NCBI RefSeq assembly: GCF_000190315.1
Contig: NC_015151.1
Coordinates: 1,488,001-1,552,000, forward strand
DNA: 64,000 nucleotides
Origin: Vulcanisaeta moutnovskia 768-28
GTDB taxonomy: Archaea; Thermoproteota; Thermoprotei; Thermoproteales; Thermocladiaceae
Direction of reading: 5' to 3'
A model generated the notes under the pieces. That model searched no databases, was not told where the DNA came from, and saw only the letters and a list, made by a program, of their open reading frames with translations. Below, one piece after another: positions 55,273 to 64,000 of the stretch. Numbering within the stretch: the first letter of the stretch is position 1; every line of letters begins with the position of its first letter. Made by a program: the position numbers and the translations under genes.

Positions 55273-55615
55273 TCACTCTATCTTCCTTAGGTTATTCACC
55301 ACGGTGTTAACAATTCTATACGATTCCCTATATTCCAGGGTATCTATGTTGGAGCTTACGAATTCGCCCCTCGTCACCGTAACCTTAAGTTCCTAATACT
55401 GACGCGCTTATCCTTAACAACCCTAACACCGCCGGGCAAGCCCTCAGCACTTATATTCTCACCCTCCATAATCCCCGAAGTCAGCGATGCCCTGCCCTTA
55501 CCTCTAATACTCAATTCTATGGATGAACCGCCACCAAGGTTTATCTTTATTATGCCCAGATTAATCGACCTTCCTTAGCCTTTAGAATACTCCTCAGTCT
55601 AATGAGCAGCACTCA
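55273..55615 (-). pseudogene. decayed gene of unknown family
   Basis: On the minus strand, coding-like stretches follow each other in different frames: LRSILKAKEGRLIWA, then INLGGGSSIELSIRGKGRAS and GGVRVVKDKRVSIRNL, then RGEFVSSNIDTLEYRE and VNTVVNNLRKIE ending at TGA 55273-55275. At least two frameshifts separate them. I do not recognise the family. It fills much of the 590-bp space between PaREP1 and argG. Confidence 0.5.
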
Positions 55616-55734
55616 TCGGTTTATGAGAAATATCGATTAATTAATGTTATAAATAATTAAGTGAAAGCTTGAAAATAAAAATATAAATATTGATTTATTT
55701 ATTATTTAAGCATATCATAATATTAATTGACTTA

Positions 55735-56945
55735 TTACCTGCGTCTTACCCTATATGCAGTTAATGAATGTAGTGTGTGCATTCTTATGAAGCCCCTCGC
55801 CTCCTCCTCGCTTGGGTACCAACCACCCACGTAATCCACAAGATCTTCACTATAACTAGCGTATGGACTCTCCCTACCGAGTATTGTTAAGCCACCGAAA
55901 ATCTTAACCTTAACTATACCACTAACCCACCTGTTCATGGTCCTAATAAGACCATCAAGCTCCTCACGCAGTGGTTCATGCCATAAGCCGCTATAGACCA
56001 GGTCAGTCCAGGTCTGATCAATCATCTTCTTAAACCTATACTCAAGTGGTGTATAGACAAGTTTCTCCAAGTCCCTATGAGCCTCAATAAGTGTTAATGC
56101 AGCCGGAGCCTCATAGACCTCCCTAGACTTAAAACCAACAACTCTATTCTCAATATGGTCAATTCTGCCAAAACCATGTGCGCCAACCACCTTATTAAGC
56201 AGCGATATTAAGCTTACCAGGTCAATTTTCTCGCCATTAACCGCCACGGGCAATCCCTCTCTAAACTCAATCTCAAGTATGAGAGAACCATTGACCTTCT
56301 CAGATGGTACTGTCCATTTAAAGGCATCTTCAGGAACTTCGATGTTAGGATCATCTATTTCATGACCCTCTATACTCCTTGACCACAGATTATCATCAAT
56401 ACTAAACCTACTATGTATGTTTGGTATTGGGATACCATGCCTCCTTGCATACTCAATCTCCTCGGCCCTATTCATACTCCAAATCTTCGCTGGCTCAATA
56501 ATCATGAGATCGGGCGCTAAGGCCATTAATGCCTCGTTAAACCTGACCTGGTCATTGCCTTTAGACGTGGATCCATGCGCAATGGCATCACAGCCCTCCT
56601 TCCTGGCCACCTCAACGACCTTCTCAGCAATTAATGGCCTAGCCAATGCCGTACCCAATGGGTACTTATCCTCATAGAGAGCATTAGTCATTATCGCCAT
56701 TGCCACAGGACCCTCGGCAAATTCCCTCTTAGCATCAATGGTGTAATGCTTAAGGGCACCTGCCTTATATGCTCTCTCCTCAATGTCCCTGAGATCATCA
56801 TCCTGCCCAACATCCACCGTGACTGTTATAATCTCTGCATCAAACCTCTCCTTAAGCCAGTGAATTGCTACTGTTGTGTCGAGACCTCCTGAGTAGGCGA
56901 GTGCGATTTTACTGGGTTTCCTAAGTACCGGTTTAGGGAATTCAC
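55735..56945 (-). CDS. argG: argininosuccinate synthase; start codon out of frame
   Basis: The enzyme joins citrulline and aspartate. The ATP-binding motif KIALAYSGGLDTTVAIHW is encoded at about 56860-56910, upstream of the first conventional in-frame start (GTG 56817). From the in-frame TAG at 56953-56955 down to that motif there is no ATG, GTG or TTG. The TATA box tattaataag (56965-56974) is 25 nt from GTG 56945, but the body lies at +2 to it. A -1 step would give MNSLNRYLRKPSKIALAYSGG. Other motifs are HGSTSKGNDQVRFN and IPNIHSRFSIDDN. Confidence 0.9.
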
Positions 56946-57006
56946 GACCACTCTAAACCCTATGTATTAATAAGCCTTACCCTCAATAACCTATATAATT
57001 ATATAA

Positions 57007-58125
57007 TTAACCAACCACCGCGATGGCGGGTTTCGAGAGATTCCTTAACTCCCTTGACACATCCTCAGGCCTTAACCCACTTATGTAGCTAATGAACTTC
57101 TCATAGTAATCAGCTGGTAAGCCATAGGTTGGTATTACCGAATAAAGCATTGCCACACCCTCTGGTGACTCGGCAGTGACCTTAATTCTACCAATCCTAT
57201 TCTTAATGGCCATATTCAATTCCTCCTCAGAAATCACTTGATTACCTATTGTGCCAAGCATAACATCGATAGTCTCCTTAATGACCTCCCTACGCACACC
57301 AGCCATTGCAATAAGTACGCCCGAACTACCCAATGGCCAATACATGGAGTACGCGTAGTAAGCAAGGCCCCTCTTCACCCTAACTTCCCTGTAAAGTCTC
57401 GATATTAAGCCCATACCTCCGAGTATGGTATTCATCACTGTAACCCTAAAGGAGCCCTCTAGATTCGAAATGCCGTAGCTTGGGTAGGCAATGGTTATTG
57501 ACGCCTGAACCTTACCCTCAAGCCTTACATCGACATTACCACTTCCAAACCTACTTATGGGCACCTTGGCATAGCCTGCATATGGCAGGTTAATATCTAC
57601 CATATCCTCAGGGGCAACAACAGTCAATGACAAGACCTTCAAAGCGTCAACAGCCCTCTTAATATCATCCTTTGTTATACCATCAAAGCTATAATCATAG
57701 GCAATGGGATGCCTAGAGTATGGGTGGTCATTAAATAGCACCTTCAGAGCCTCGGCCACTGACCTGACCGAGGTGTCCTCCCTATTAATGCTTATACTTG
57801 TCCTCGCCTCCCTAATGGCATCACTTAACCTATCAATGACCGGGTTTAGGAACATGTCCTCTATCAGCTTCACCGCCTTATTAACGACGGAGAACCTAGC
57901 CTTAACCCTAAGCGTGAGCGCGTCAAACCCCTTCTCGAAGGAGAATGAAACACCAATTCTCTCCAACTCCCTGGCATAATTACTCATTCTCCATAGTGGT
58001 ATTAAAACATTCGCAATGCCAGGATAAGCCTCCTGCAGTGAGCCTAGGTTCAACTTAATGTCAAGTACGGCCACGTCCTTTACAGGCGATCTAATGAATA
58101 ATTTATTAGCCACCATAGACATCAC
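57007..58125 (-). CDS. M16-family peptidase homologue, non-catalytic partner
   Basis: The 372-residue product has the M16 fold but no HxxEH zinc motif. It keeps the R/Y pair region (GLISRLYREVRVKRGLAYYAYS near 240), as inactive M16B partners do. Its start overlaps the stop of the catalytic partner (58122-59369) by 4 bp, so the two should form a heterodimer that degrades or processes peptides. The last residues (KPAIAVVG) are complete. Confidence 0.82.
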   Translation of the reverse strand: MMSMVANKLFIRSPVKDVAVLDIKLNLGSLQEAYPGIANVLIPLWRMSNYARELERIGVSFSFEKGFDALTLRVKARFSVVNKAVKLIEDMFLNPVIDRLSDAIREARTSISINREDTSVRSVAEALKVLFNDHPYSRHPIAYDYSFDGITKDDIKRAVDALKVLSLTVVAPEDMVDINLPYAGYAKVPISRFGSGNVDVRLEGKVQASITIAYPSYGISNLEGSFRVTVMNTILGGMGLISRLYREVRVKRGLAYYAYSMYWPLGSSGVLIAMAGVRREVIKETIDVMLGTIGNQVISEEELNMAIKNRIGRIKVTAESPEGVAMLYSVIPTYGLPADYYEKFISYISGLRPEDVSRELRNLSKPAIAVVG

Positions 58126-59369
58126 CTGTAAAGGATTGAAATCGATCTATTTAATAAATTATTCACGAAATCTATATACTCGCTGGTGTCCGATTTCGTC
58201 GCGTCCTCAATCACGGATATTAACCTACCTGGATCACCCATGAATAATTGTGATAAGCCGTAAATCTGGGCTAACTTACTTGGTGAGTCCGTGGAGAAGA
58301 CAAGCCTAGCCATTATCCTCTCCCTGGCAAAGCCCAGCTCATCCTCACTAGGTCTCTCCGCTATTAACTCCTCAACCCTCATAATTGCCCTATCCGGATC
58401 CTTGACGTTATATATTATTATTGAGTATAGGTTGTTCATGTAAGTAACCTCGTAATAGCTATAGACTGCATCGCCAAGGCCCTCCTCAACAAGCCTATAA
58501 AGCCTTGAGGATCTCGGAACCACCATGGGTTCCCTACTCGTTAAGCCATAGGTGAATGCCCTATCGCCGGAAATTATGAAGTCCGCTAAAATTGTCTTCC
58601 TTAAGCCATCAATGTCGTGCGCTCCAGGGACTTTAAACGCGATTAATAACCTGGGCGTCTCGCCACTCAATGCCTTTAACTCAACCCTAACCCTACCCTG
58701 TAATCCATCATCCCAGGGCTTAATAACTCCCGATTCACCACCAGGTTCTATACTGCCGAAGTACTTATTGGCTAACTCAACGGCCTTATCCTCACCTAAT
58801 CCACCAACCACGACCAGCACGGCATTACCAGGGTTGTAATAACGCCTATAATACCTAAACAACTCATCCCTAGACACCCTGTTTAGGTCACTTCTCAATC
58901 CAGCGACTGCGTACCTATATGGGTGTACGTCCCAGGCAATCATCGATGCCCTATACACAAGCCTAAAGTCTGGGTCGTTCTCATTCATGTCAAATTCACT
59001 GAGTACAATCTTCCTCTCCAACTCGAATTCGCTTGGGTCAAACACCGCATTGGTCATCCTCTTACTCTCGATCTCAAAGCCCAACTCGGCATATTCCGCG
59101 GGTAGTACTTCGACGTAGACCGTATAGTCGTAGTTCGTAAATCCATTAAAGTAGCCGCCAACCCCCTCAACGAGTTCGTCCACGCTACCCCTTAACCCTT
59201 CGATCTTCCTGAAGAGCATGTGCTCCACTAGGTGTGAGCCTCCGAATATGCCGGGGTACTCGTTCTTGGCGCCTACGTTGTAGAAGACATAGATCGCGGC
59301 AACGTCAATAGGCATGTGGTGTACAATTACTGTTAATCCATTACTCAGCCTTGATAGACTCACCATCAA
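58122..59369 (-). CDS. M16-family zinc peptidase, catalytic subunit
   Basis: The 415-residue product has the inverted zinc motif GGSHLVEHMLF (HxxEH) near residue 45, with the distal glutamate region ELERKIVLSEFDMNENDPD near 130, as in mitochondrial processing peptidase-like and PqqL-like enzymes. It is the first gene of a two-gene unit. ATG 59369 or the next codon opens MVSLSRLSNGLTVIVHHMP, the normal family start. It acts in the cytoplasm; no signal peptide is seen. Confidence 0.88.
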   Translation of the reverse strand: MMVSLSRLSNGLTVIVHHMPIDVAAIYVFYNVGAKNEYPGIFGGSHLVEHMLFRKIEGLRGSVDELVEGVGGYFNGFTNYDYTVYVEVLPAEYAELGFEIESKRMTNAVFDPSEFELERKIVLSEFDMNENDPDFRLVYRASMIAWDVHPYRYAVAGLRSDLNRVSRDELFRYYRRYYNPGNAVLVVVGGLGEDKAVELANKYFGSIEPGGESGVIKPWDDGLQGRVRVELKALSGETPRLLIAFKVPGAHDIDGLRKTILADFIISGDRAFTYGLTSREPMVVPRSSRLYRLVEEGLGDAVYSYYEVTYMNNLYSIIIYNVKDPDRAIMRVEELIAERPSEDELGFARERIMARLVFSTDSPSKLAQIYGLSQLFMGDPGRLISVIEDATKSDTSEYIDFVNNLLNRSISILYR

Positions 59370-59668
59370 AGGGCAATAAGGTAAGTATCAATAAAAGTGT
59401 TGCGAGTAATGAATATCGAGCCAACAAAACAATGAAGCGTTAATAGGTTTACTTATTCACCCTTGATTCTTTATGAACCAGGGAAAGGCTTTTTACCATA
59501 TAATAAATGGATGAGTTAGTGACGAGTTTAGAGCCCACTGAATATGTTTCCCTGCGTTAAATGATGAGAGGCTGAGAGCTGAGTTATGAATGGTCTTGCA
59601 ATAATTGAATGAATACGGTTTGGTCGGGTTTGAATTTGGAGAAGTTAGGTGTTCCTGAGGAGGAAATG
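59370..59668. other. gap without supported features
   Basis: About 300 bp between the M16 pair and rpsJ. It contains atgatgag followed closely by ctga repeats (59561-59580), which I tested as a C/D-box RNA and rejected because the guide spacing is too short. No open frame of note. Confidence 0.4.
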
Positions 59669-59980
59669 CTAATCAACTAGTTCTATCTCTATTTTTATGT
59701 TTTCGGGGACCCTCATCCTCATTAATTGCCTAATGGCCCTCTCGTCAGCATCCATATCTATTAATCGCTTGTAAATCCTCATTTCCCAATGATCAAACGT
59801 GTGGTATCCCTGACCACTCGGTGCTCTTCTCACAGTTACCAGGAGTCTCTTCCTGGGTAGTGGTATTGGTCCTGAAACCTTAACACCGAGCTTCTTGGCT
59901 ATGCCGACTATTTCACTGGCTAGGTCATCAACCTGCTTACTGTCTGTTCCCCATATGCGTATTCGCGCCTTTCTCGGCAT
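59669..59980 (-). CDS. rpsJ: 30S ribosomal protein uS10
   Basis: The 103-residue product is full length for archaeal S10: MPRKARIRIWGTDSKQVDDL at the start, the conserved GPIPLPRKRLLVTVRRAP loop, and FDHWEMRIYKRLI before the end. It binds 16S rRNA in the 30S head. It follows tuf by 6 bp on the same strand, the usual archaeal tuf-rpsJ order. Confidence 0.98.
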   Translation of the reverse strand: MPRKARIRIWGTDSKQVDDLASEIVGIAKKLGVKVSGPIPLPRKRLLVTVRRAPSGQGYHTFDHWEMRIYKRLIDMDADERAIRQLMRMRVPENIKIEIELVD

Positions 59981-59986
59981 TAATCA

Positions 59987-61330
59987 TCACACCTTAATTT
60001 CAATCTTCTTAGGCTTAATCTCGATTATCTGCCCAGCGGCTATTGTCCTACCCATATCCCTTAGGGCGAACCTACCAAGCCCTGGGAAGTCGCTGAACTT
60101 CTCAACAACCACATCCTTAAGTGGTTTTAGCCTAACGATAGCAACATCACCCTGCTTAATGAACTGCGGCTTCTGCTCCACGGTCTGACCAGTCCTTGGA
60201 TCTAACTTAGCAATTAACTCAATTATTTGTGTCGGCACTGTTGCTGTGTGTACGTGAAGTACCGGTGTGTAGCCAGGGCCTATTGCCGTTGGGTGCCATA
60301 GAACAGCTAGTCTCGCCACAATCTCCTCAGCAACCGTTGGTGGGTTAGCTAGGTGACCCATTACGTCGCCCCTCTTCACATCATCCTTCTCAATGCCCCT
60401 AACGTTAATACCAACGTTGTCTCCCGGCTGAGCTTGCTCAAGCTTCATGTGGTGAGTCTCAATACTCCTAACATCGCCAACCTTGGCAGGTGGCATTACA
60501 ACAATCCTATCGCCAACCTTCAGCACGCCAGTCTCAATCCTACCAACAACTACCGTACCAGCTCCAGTTATTGTGTATACGTCCTGTATTGGTAACCTGA
60601 ATGGCTTATCAGTAGGCCTTGGTGGCGGTTGTAACGCATCCAGTGCCTCTATTAGGGTTGGTCCGTTGTACCAAGGCATGTTACTACTCTTCTCCTTTAT
60701 ATTATCACCCCTCAATGCACTGACTGGTATGAAGGGAACCTTTGAGGGATCGTAGCCTAGCAACTTCATGAACTTACCAATCTCGGCCTTGATCTGCTCA
60801 TACCTCTTCTGGTCATAATTAACAACATCCATCTTGTTAACAGCCACAATTACCTGCCTAATACCCAACGTAGCGGCTAGGAATAGGTGCTCCCTGGTCT
60901 GGCCCTGTGGGCCAATACCTGTCTCGAACTCACCAGGTCTTGCTGATACAACGAGCATGGCAGCATCCGCCTGGCTTGCACCAACTATCATGTTCTTGAC
61001 GAAGTCCCTGTGGCCTGGCAGGTCTATGATTGTTATGAAGTACTTGGGCGTCTCGAAACCTACGTGCATCGCCTCAATCGTGACACCCCTCTCCCTCTCC
61101 TCCCTAAGTCTATCGGTTACCCAGGCATAGACGAAGTCCTCCTTACCCATCTTCTTGGCTTGCTCCTCAAGCTCCTTGAATCCCTTCTCATCAACATAGC
61201 CAGTGGCTACCAGCAGGTGGCCTACCAGTGTTGATTTGCCGTGGTCCACATGCCCTATAACCGCTAGGTTAAGGTGTGGCTTCTGTAAAGCCGACTCCTT
61301 AGGCTTCAGTATTAGGCTCATACCTATCAA
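59987..61330 (-). CDS. tuf: translation elongation factor 1-alpha
   Basis: The 447-residue GTPase brings aminoacyl-tRNA to the ribosome. It has G1 GHVDHGKSTL, effector TIEAMHVGFE, G3 DLPGHRDF, G4 NKMD and G5 VSALRG. TTG 61330 lies 24 nt from the TATA box at 61350-61358, so a leaderless TTG start (MIGMSLILKPKE) is possible; ATG 61321 (MSLILKPKE) is the conventional choice. It is the first gene of the tuf-rpsJ unit. Confidence 0.98.
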   Translation of the reverse strand: MIGMSLILKPKESALQKPHLNLAVIGHVDHGKSTLVGHLLVATGYVDEKGFKELEEQAKKMGKEDFVYAWVTDRLREERERGVTIEAMHVGFETPKYFITIIDLPGHRDFVKNMIVGASQADAAMLVVSARPGEFETGIGPQGQTREHLFLAATLGIRQVIVAVNKMDVVNYDQKRYEQIKAEIGKFMKLLGYDPSKVPFIPVSALRGDNIKEKSSNMPWYNGPTLIEALDALQPPPRPTDKPFRLPIQDVYTITGAGTVVVGRIETGVLKVGDRIVVMPPAKVGDVRSIETHHMKLEQAQPGDNVGINVRGIEKDDVKRGDVMGHLANPPTVAEEIVARLAVLWHPTAIGPGYTPVLHVHTATVPTQIIELIAKLDPRTGQTVEQKPQFIKQGDVAIVRLKPLKDVVVEKFSDFPGLGRFALRDMGRTIAAGQIIEIKPKKIEIKV

Positions 61331-61394
61331 GACGGAGCTGTGAAATAAAAATTAATAAGTTTTTGGGTTTCGATCACCGACATGGACAAGGTCA

Positions 61395-61841
61395 TCACGA
61401 GAGTCTCTGCCTTAGTTTTTCCACACTGTCTTGGACTATCCTCTGGGCCACTGGGTCTAATACCCTGGCCCCCATTGACCCTATTAAACCGCCTATGCTC
61501 CCGTCGAAGTACCAATTAACCTTTGTCTTACCTGGACTTGGCTCCTCAAGCCTAAAGCCGATCTCGAAGTCCATAGTACTCTGCATGCCAGTTCCCCTAC
61601 CAATGACTTTGGCGCTCTCCGGCGGCCTCTTCTCGGCGAATTTGGCGGTTATATTTATCGTGCCCTTAATGGCCCCAACACCCATGCTAGCCTTAACCTT
61701 GAAATTGTCCGGGTCAATAACGTCAACGGACTCGACACCAGGTATTATCGAGGCTATGTTCCTCGGGTCAATGAGAAAGTTATAGACCACATCCCTAGGC
61801 TTATCAACCTCGAAGGAACCATCATAGTGAACCCTCGCCAT
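61395..61841 (-). CDS. CoxG/SRPBCC-family protein
   Basis: The 148-residue product is a START/SRPBCC-fold protein: HYDGSFEVDKPRDVVYNFLIDP, then IPGVESVDVIDPDNFKVKASMGVGAIKGTINI, typical of CoxG-type proteins. CoxG recruits CO dehydrogenase to the membrane, but many archaea carry such proteins without CO dehydrogenase and no cox genes are nearby. The specific role is open. Confidence 0.82.
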   Translation of the reverse strand: MARVHYDGSFEVDKPRDVVYNFLIDPRNIASIIPGVESVDVIDPDNFKVKASMGVGAIKGTINITAKFAEKRPPESAKVIGRGTGMQSTMDFEIGFRLEEPSPGKTKVNWYFDGSIGGLIGSMGARVLDPVAQRIVQDSVEKLRQRLS

Positions 61842-61886
61842 ACGAATTATTCAGTGCAGGCCCATTTATAAGTAATTCCAATGATT

Positions 61887-62830
61887 CTATATCAACAAGG
61901 CCATCATCGAGGCTATGCAGGACATGAGGAGTAGGGTCGGTGTTGCTATAAGCCCTGCTTTAAGGCCATACATTGATATTAATATTGATATTAAGTAAGT
62001 CATTAAACCACCCAATGAACTGGCCACGTGGTACGAGACACCAGCACCAACATGCTTAATATCGCCTCTAAATAGTGATACTAGGTATAGTGATTGCGGT
62101 GTGTATGCTATTGCGTCGGCCATACCGAAGAGTGCGAAGAGTAGTAATGGGTTTATCCTGAACATGAACGCATTTATTAGCGAGAAAATCACATAACTAA
62201 GCATCAACACCTTGGTAGGCTTCACCCTGGTCATGACGGCTGACATTATTAATGTGAGGATTAGTAGGGATATCGTGGACGTAATTATTAGGTCGGGAAC
62301 CTCATGCGCATTGAAGTATATGAGAATTACGGAGGTGTATGCATAGAAGCTTGAACTCTCACCGAACTTAACCCCAATGGCCCTAATGACCTTCTTAACA
62401 TCCTCAATACGGAAAGCGAACCTCCAATTAATGGGCCTGGCACCCTGAGCAAGCGTTAAGATTACGATCGCCGATAAAAGACTTAATAACGACCCCGTCA
62501 ATAATGCCAATCGCCATTGAATAACCATAAGGCCCACTCACCGCCAAGAGCTAATCCCTGAGCTATCCTGAGCATTAATAATTCATACGTTGCATACCAC
62601 GTCTTCTCGATCGTCGATATTAACATTGTTGAGATGCCCATGATGATTAGGGTTAGCGCCAGTGATGACTTGCTTGAGTACTTATCACCGATTAAGCCAA
62701 AGACGTAGGCTCCGATGGGTCTTGCAATGAATGCCACGAATATTGATGCAATAACATTATGGGCTAGGAAGTTGAACCAAGTTGATACCGTACCCACCGC
62801 ACTAAACAACGCCACCACTAGATTTCTCAT
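61887..62830 (-). pseudogene. decayed MFS (MHS-type) transporter gene
   Basis: The 5' frame (62830-62498) has ARPIGAYVFGLIGDKYSS and GLALGGEWA, then leaves the family pattern. The second frame (62537-61887) resumes at IQWRLALLTGSLLSLLSAI. About 70 codons expected between GGEW and this point are missing, and the frames differ. The region after helix 1 is also short. It is a degenerate relative of the carriers at 15.9 and 37.6 kb. Confidence 0.7.
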
Positions 62831-62882
62831 GCGTCTAATTCCATCTATGCATTTGGATTCTTGAATATTTATGGTTAAGCAA

Positions 62883-63248
62883 TCACGGATTTATTATTAA
62901 TAATAGGGCGGTCAATAATAAAATAACGTCTGTGGTTAGGCAATACATGCAATAGGCATTGTGGCTTACCTGTAGGTATATGCCGTAAACGCCAATTATT
63001 AGCCCAATGATTGATAGGGCCAGTGCAATCATTAATGCGTTCATTATTATTAAGAGTCCTGTTAGGAATAGGGCGATGACGGCCCCGACGGATAGCAATA
63101 ACCTAGTCCTCCTCGGCACTATGAAATTAAACCTATCGCAATGAAATATGCCAGGTAAGCACGCATTCACGTATTTGACATTCTCATACGTATAATATAT
63201 CATCAATCCTGAACCCGCCAGTGGCACTATGGCTAGTAACGGTGCCAT
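62883..63248 (-). CDS. VKOR-like four-helix membrane thiol oxidoreductase
   Basis: The 121-residue product has four hydrophobic segments. The active-site-like CxxC is AYCMYCLTTDVI near residue 98. A second cysteine pair (ACLPGIFHC) lies in the loop near residues 29-37. This is the layout of vitamin-K-epoxide-reductase-like proteins, which oxidise quinone-coupled thiols to make disulfides in exported proteins. Disulfide formation is frequent in Thermoproteales proteins. No DsbA-like partner is adjacent. Confidence 0.75.
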   Translation of the reverse strand: MAPLLAIVPLAGSGLMIYYTYENVKYVNACLPGIFHCDRFNFIVPRRTRLLLSVGAVIALFLTGLLIIMNALMIALALSIIGLIIGVYGIYLQVSHNAYCMYCLTTDVILLLTALLLIINP

Positions 63249-63338
63249 TAATGAGCTAATGCATTAAGGCGTTAAAATTAATGAGAATTGGTGCAAAATA
63301 TGCATTTTAATTTAGTTATAATATAGTGAATGCTCTAA

Positions 63339-63866
63339 TCATGACCGAATTATGTAAAGTATGTGGGGTAGTTCCTGAAGTATTATTTCAAGTCCAGTCC
63401 TAACGCCGTCTGGTGAGCCGGGTAGTGCCACTATTAACTTGCCCCTGGTGACCCCAGCCGTAGCCCTCGTCATTATGACCCCGGTACCAATCTTCTGATA
63501 ACTGACCTGCCTAAATAACTCACCGAATCCCTCAAGCTCCTTCTCAAAGAGTGGCCTAACGGCCTCTATTGTAACGTCACTCCTGGCGAGACCAGTACCA
63601 CCGGTAAGCACTATCACGTCAACATCATCACGAAGGAGGAGGGAGTCAACGAGTGAACGTATCATGACAAGGTCATCCTTAATCAACTCACTACCAACAA
63701 CCCTATGCCCAGCCTGCCTAAGCATGGACTCGGCGAGGTCCCCTGACTCATCCGTGTATGGCTGACCACTCACCTTAGCGTTGTATCGTGACGTAGACAC
63801 AGTTATCACGAAGAAATTAGCCGTCTTAGGACCAGCCTCCCTATGCATTGTCCTTGGCACACTCAT
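63339..63866 (-). CDS. moaB: molybdenum cofactor biosynthesis protein MoaB
   Basis: The MoaB/Mog-type protein adenylates molybdopterin before metal insertion. ATG 63866 (MSVPRTMHREAG) is preferred: it is 27 nt from the TATA box ccttaaatatc, and the longer frame from 63905 would run past it. Motifs are VITVSTSRY, DESGDLAESML, VLTGGTGLARSDVTIEAV and ALPGSPDGVRTGLE. The length of about 175 residues is normal. It diverges from the partial gene at the window end. Confidence 0.93.
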   Translation of the reverse strand: MSVPRTMHREAGPKTANFFVITVSTSRYNAKVSGQPYTDESGDLAESMLRQAGHRVVGSELIKDDLVMIRSLVDSLLLRDDVDVIVLTGGTGLARSDVTIEAVRPLFEKELEGFGELFRQVSYQKIGTGVIMTRATAGVTRGKLIVALPGSPDGVRTGLEIILQELPHILYIIRS

Positions 63867-63974
63867 TAAGAAGAGTATTTTTGTATTGATATTTAAGGAC
63901 TTCATTTAGTTTACGTATAATTATTCATTAACCGTGTAAAAACACTTATTTAACCTGGTTAGTTGATAGGCCCA

Positions 63975-64000
63975 ATGTCTTCATGTGAATTCTTTAGGGC
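63975..64000 (+). CDS. start of a gene cut by the window end
   Basis: ATG 63975 opens MSSCEFFR and runs off the window. A TATA box (cttatttaacc, about 63946-63955) is centred 25 nt upstream, matching the leaderless pattern here. The product cannot be named from eight residues. Confidence 0.45.

Noticed and set aside
59558-59605. C/D-box RNA candidate (atgatgag ... ctga)
   Set aside because: Only about 4 nt separate the C-like box from the first CTGA, too few for a guide, and no second guide unit is seen.

Overview
The window is chromosomal DNA of a hyperthermophilic crenarchaeon of the Thermoproteales, most like Vulcanisaeta or Caldivirga. The reasons are an archaeal 16S 5' end, PaREP1-family protein remnants, a CydAA'-type oxygen reductase, LysW-dependent lysine/arginine synthesis, a tRNA with internal introns, and mostly leaderless genes with a TATA box about 25 nt before the start codon. 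The genus is inference; no database search was possible.

Layout. 1-0.7 kb: 5' part of a 16S rRNA gene (minus strand) with its leader and promoter. 0.7-3.6 kb: an Lhr-type helicase. 3.7-10.3 kb: a type IV filament/Tad-like secretion island with a secretion ATPase, a TadC/FlaJ-like platform protein, a class III prepilin, a small VirB2-like membrane protein and three different ParA/MinD ATPases, each next to a small partner gene. 10.3-20.6 kb: accessory genes: a gene remnant, pterin carbinolamine dehydratase, a coiled-coil nuclease-like protein, CydAA', an EVE plus nuclease-like protein, an MFS carrier, a PLD-type nuclease, a second EVE protein and a frameshifted methyltransferase. 20.8 kb: an intron-containing tRNA, probably tRNA-Pro(CGG).

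21.4-57 kb is an amino-acid biosynthesis region: Phe (pheA), Leu (leuA-like, leuB, leuC, leuD), Ile/Val (cimA, ilvB, ilvH, ilvC), Thr (ask, asd, hom, thrC), Lys/Arg on the LysW carrier (lysW, two lysX-type ligases, lysZ, lysY, lysJ, lysK, lysN), carAB, argH and argG. A PaREP1 gene here is broken by a small IS605-like non-autonomous element. 57-64 kb: an M16 protease pair, rpsJ and tuf, a CoxG-like protein, a decayed MFS gene, a VKOR-like protein, moaB and the start of another gene.

The most unusual signal is at the 5' ends of the promoter-proximal biosynthesis genes. In at least nine of them (pheA, leuB, ask, thrC, an MFS carrier, lysX, carA, argG and, by one reading, leuA) the start codon expected from promoter or ribosome-site position lies in a frame offset by +2 (that is -1) from the gene body, and usually stops within 5-15 codons. 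In ask, lysX, argG and the leuA-like gene, essential N-terminal motifs lie in a frame with no ATG, GTG or TTG. In cimA, ilvB and the leuA-like gene there is instead an in-frame TAG near the start. Leader peptides, -1 recoding, non-AUG initiation and assembly error are all possible; the constant direction and position argue against random error.
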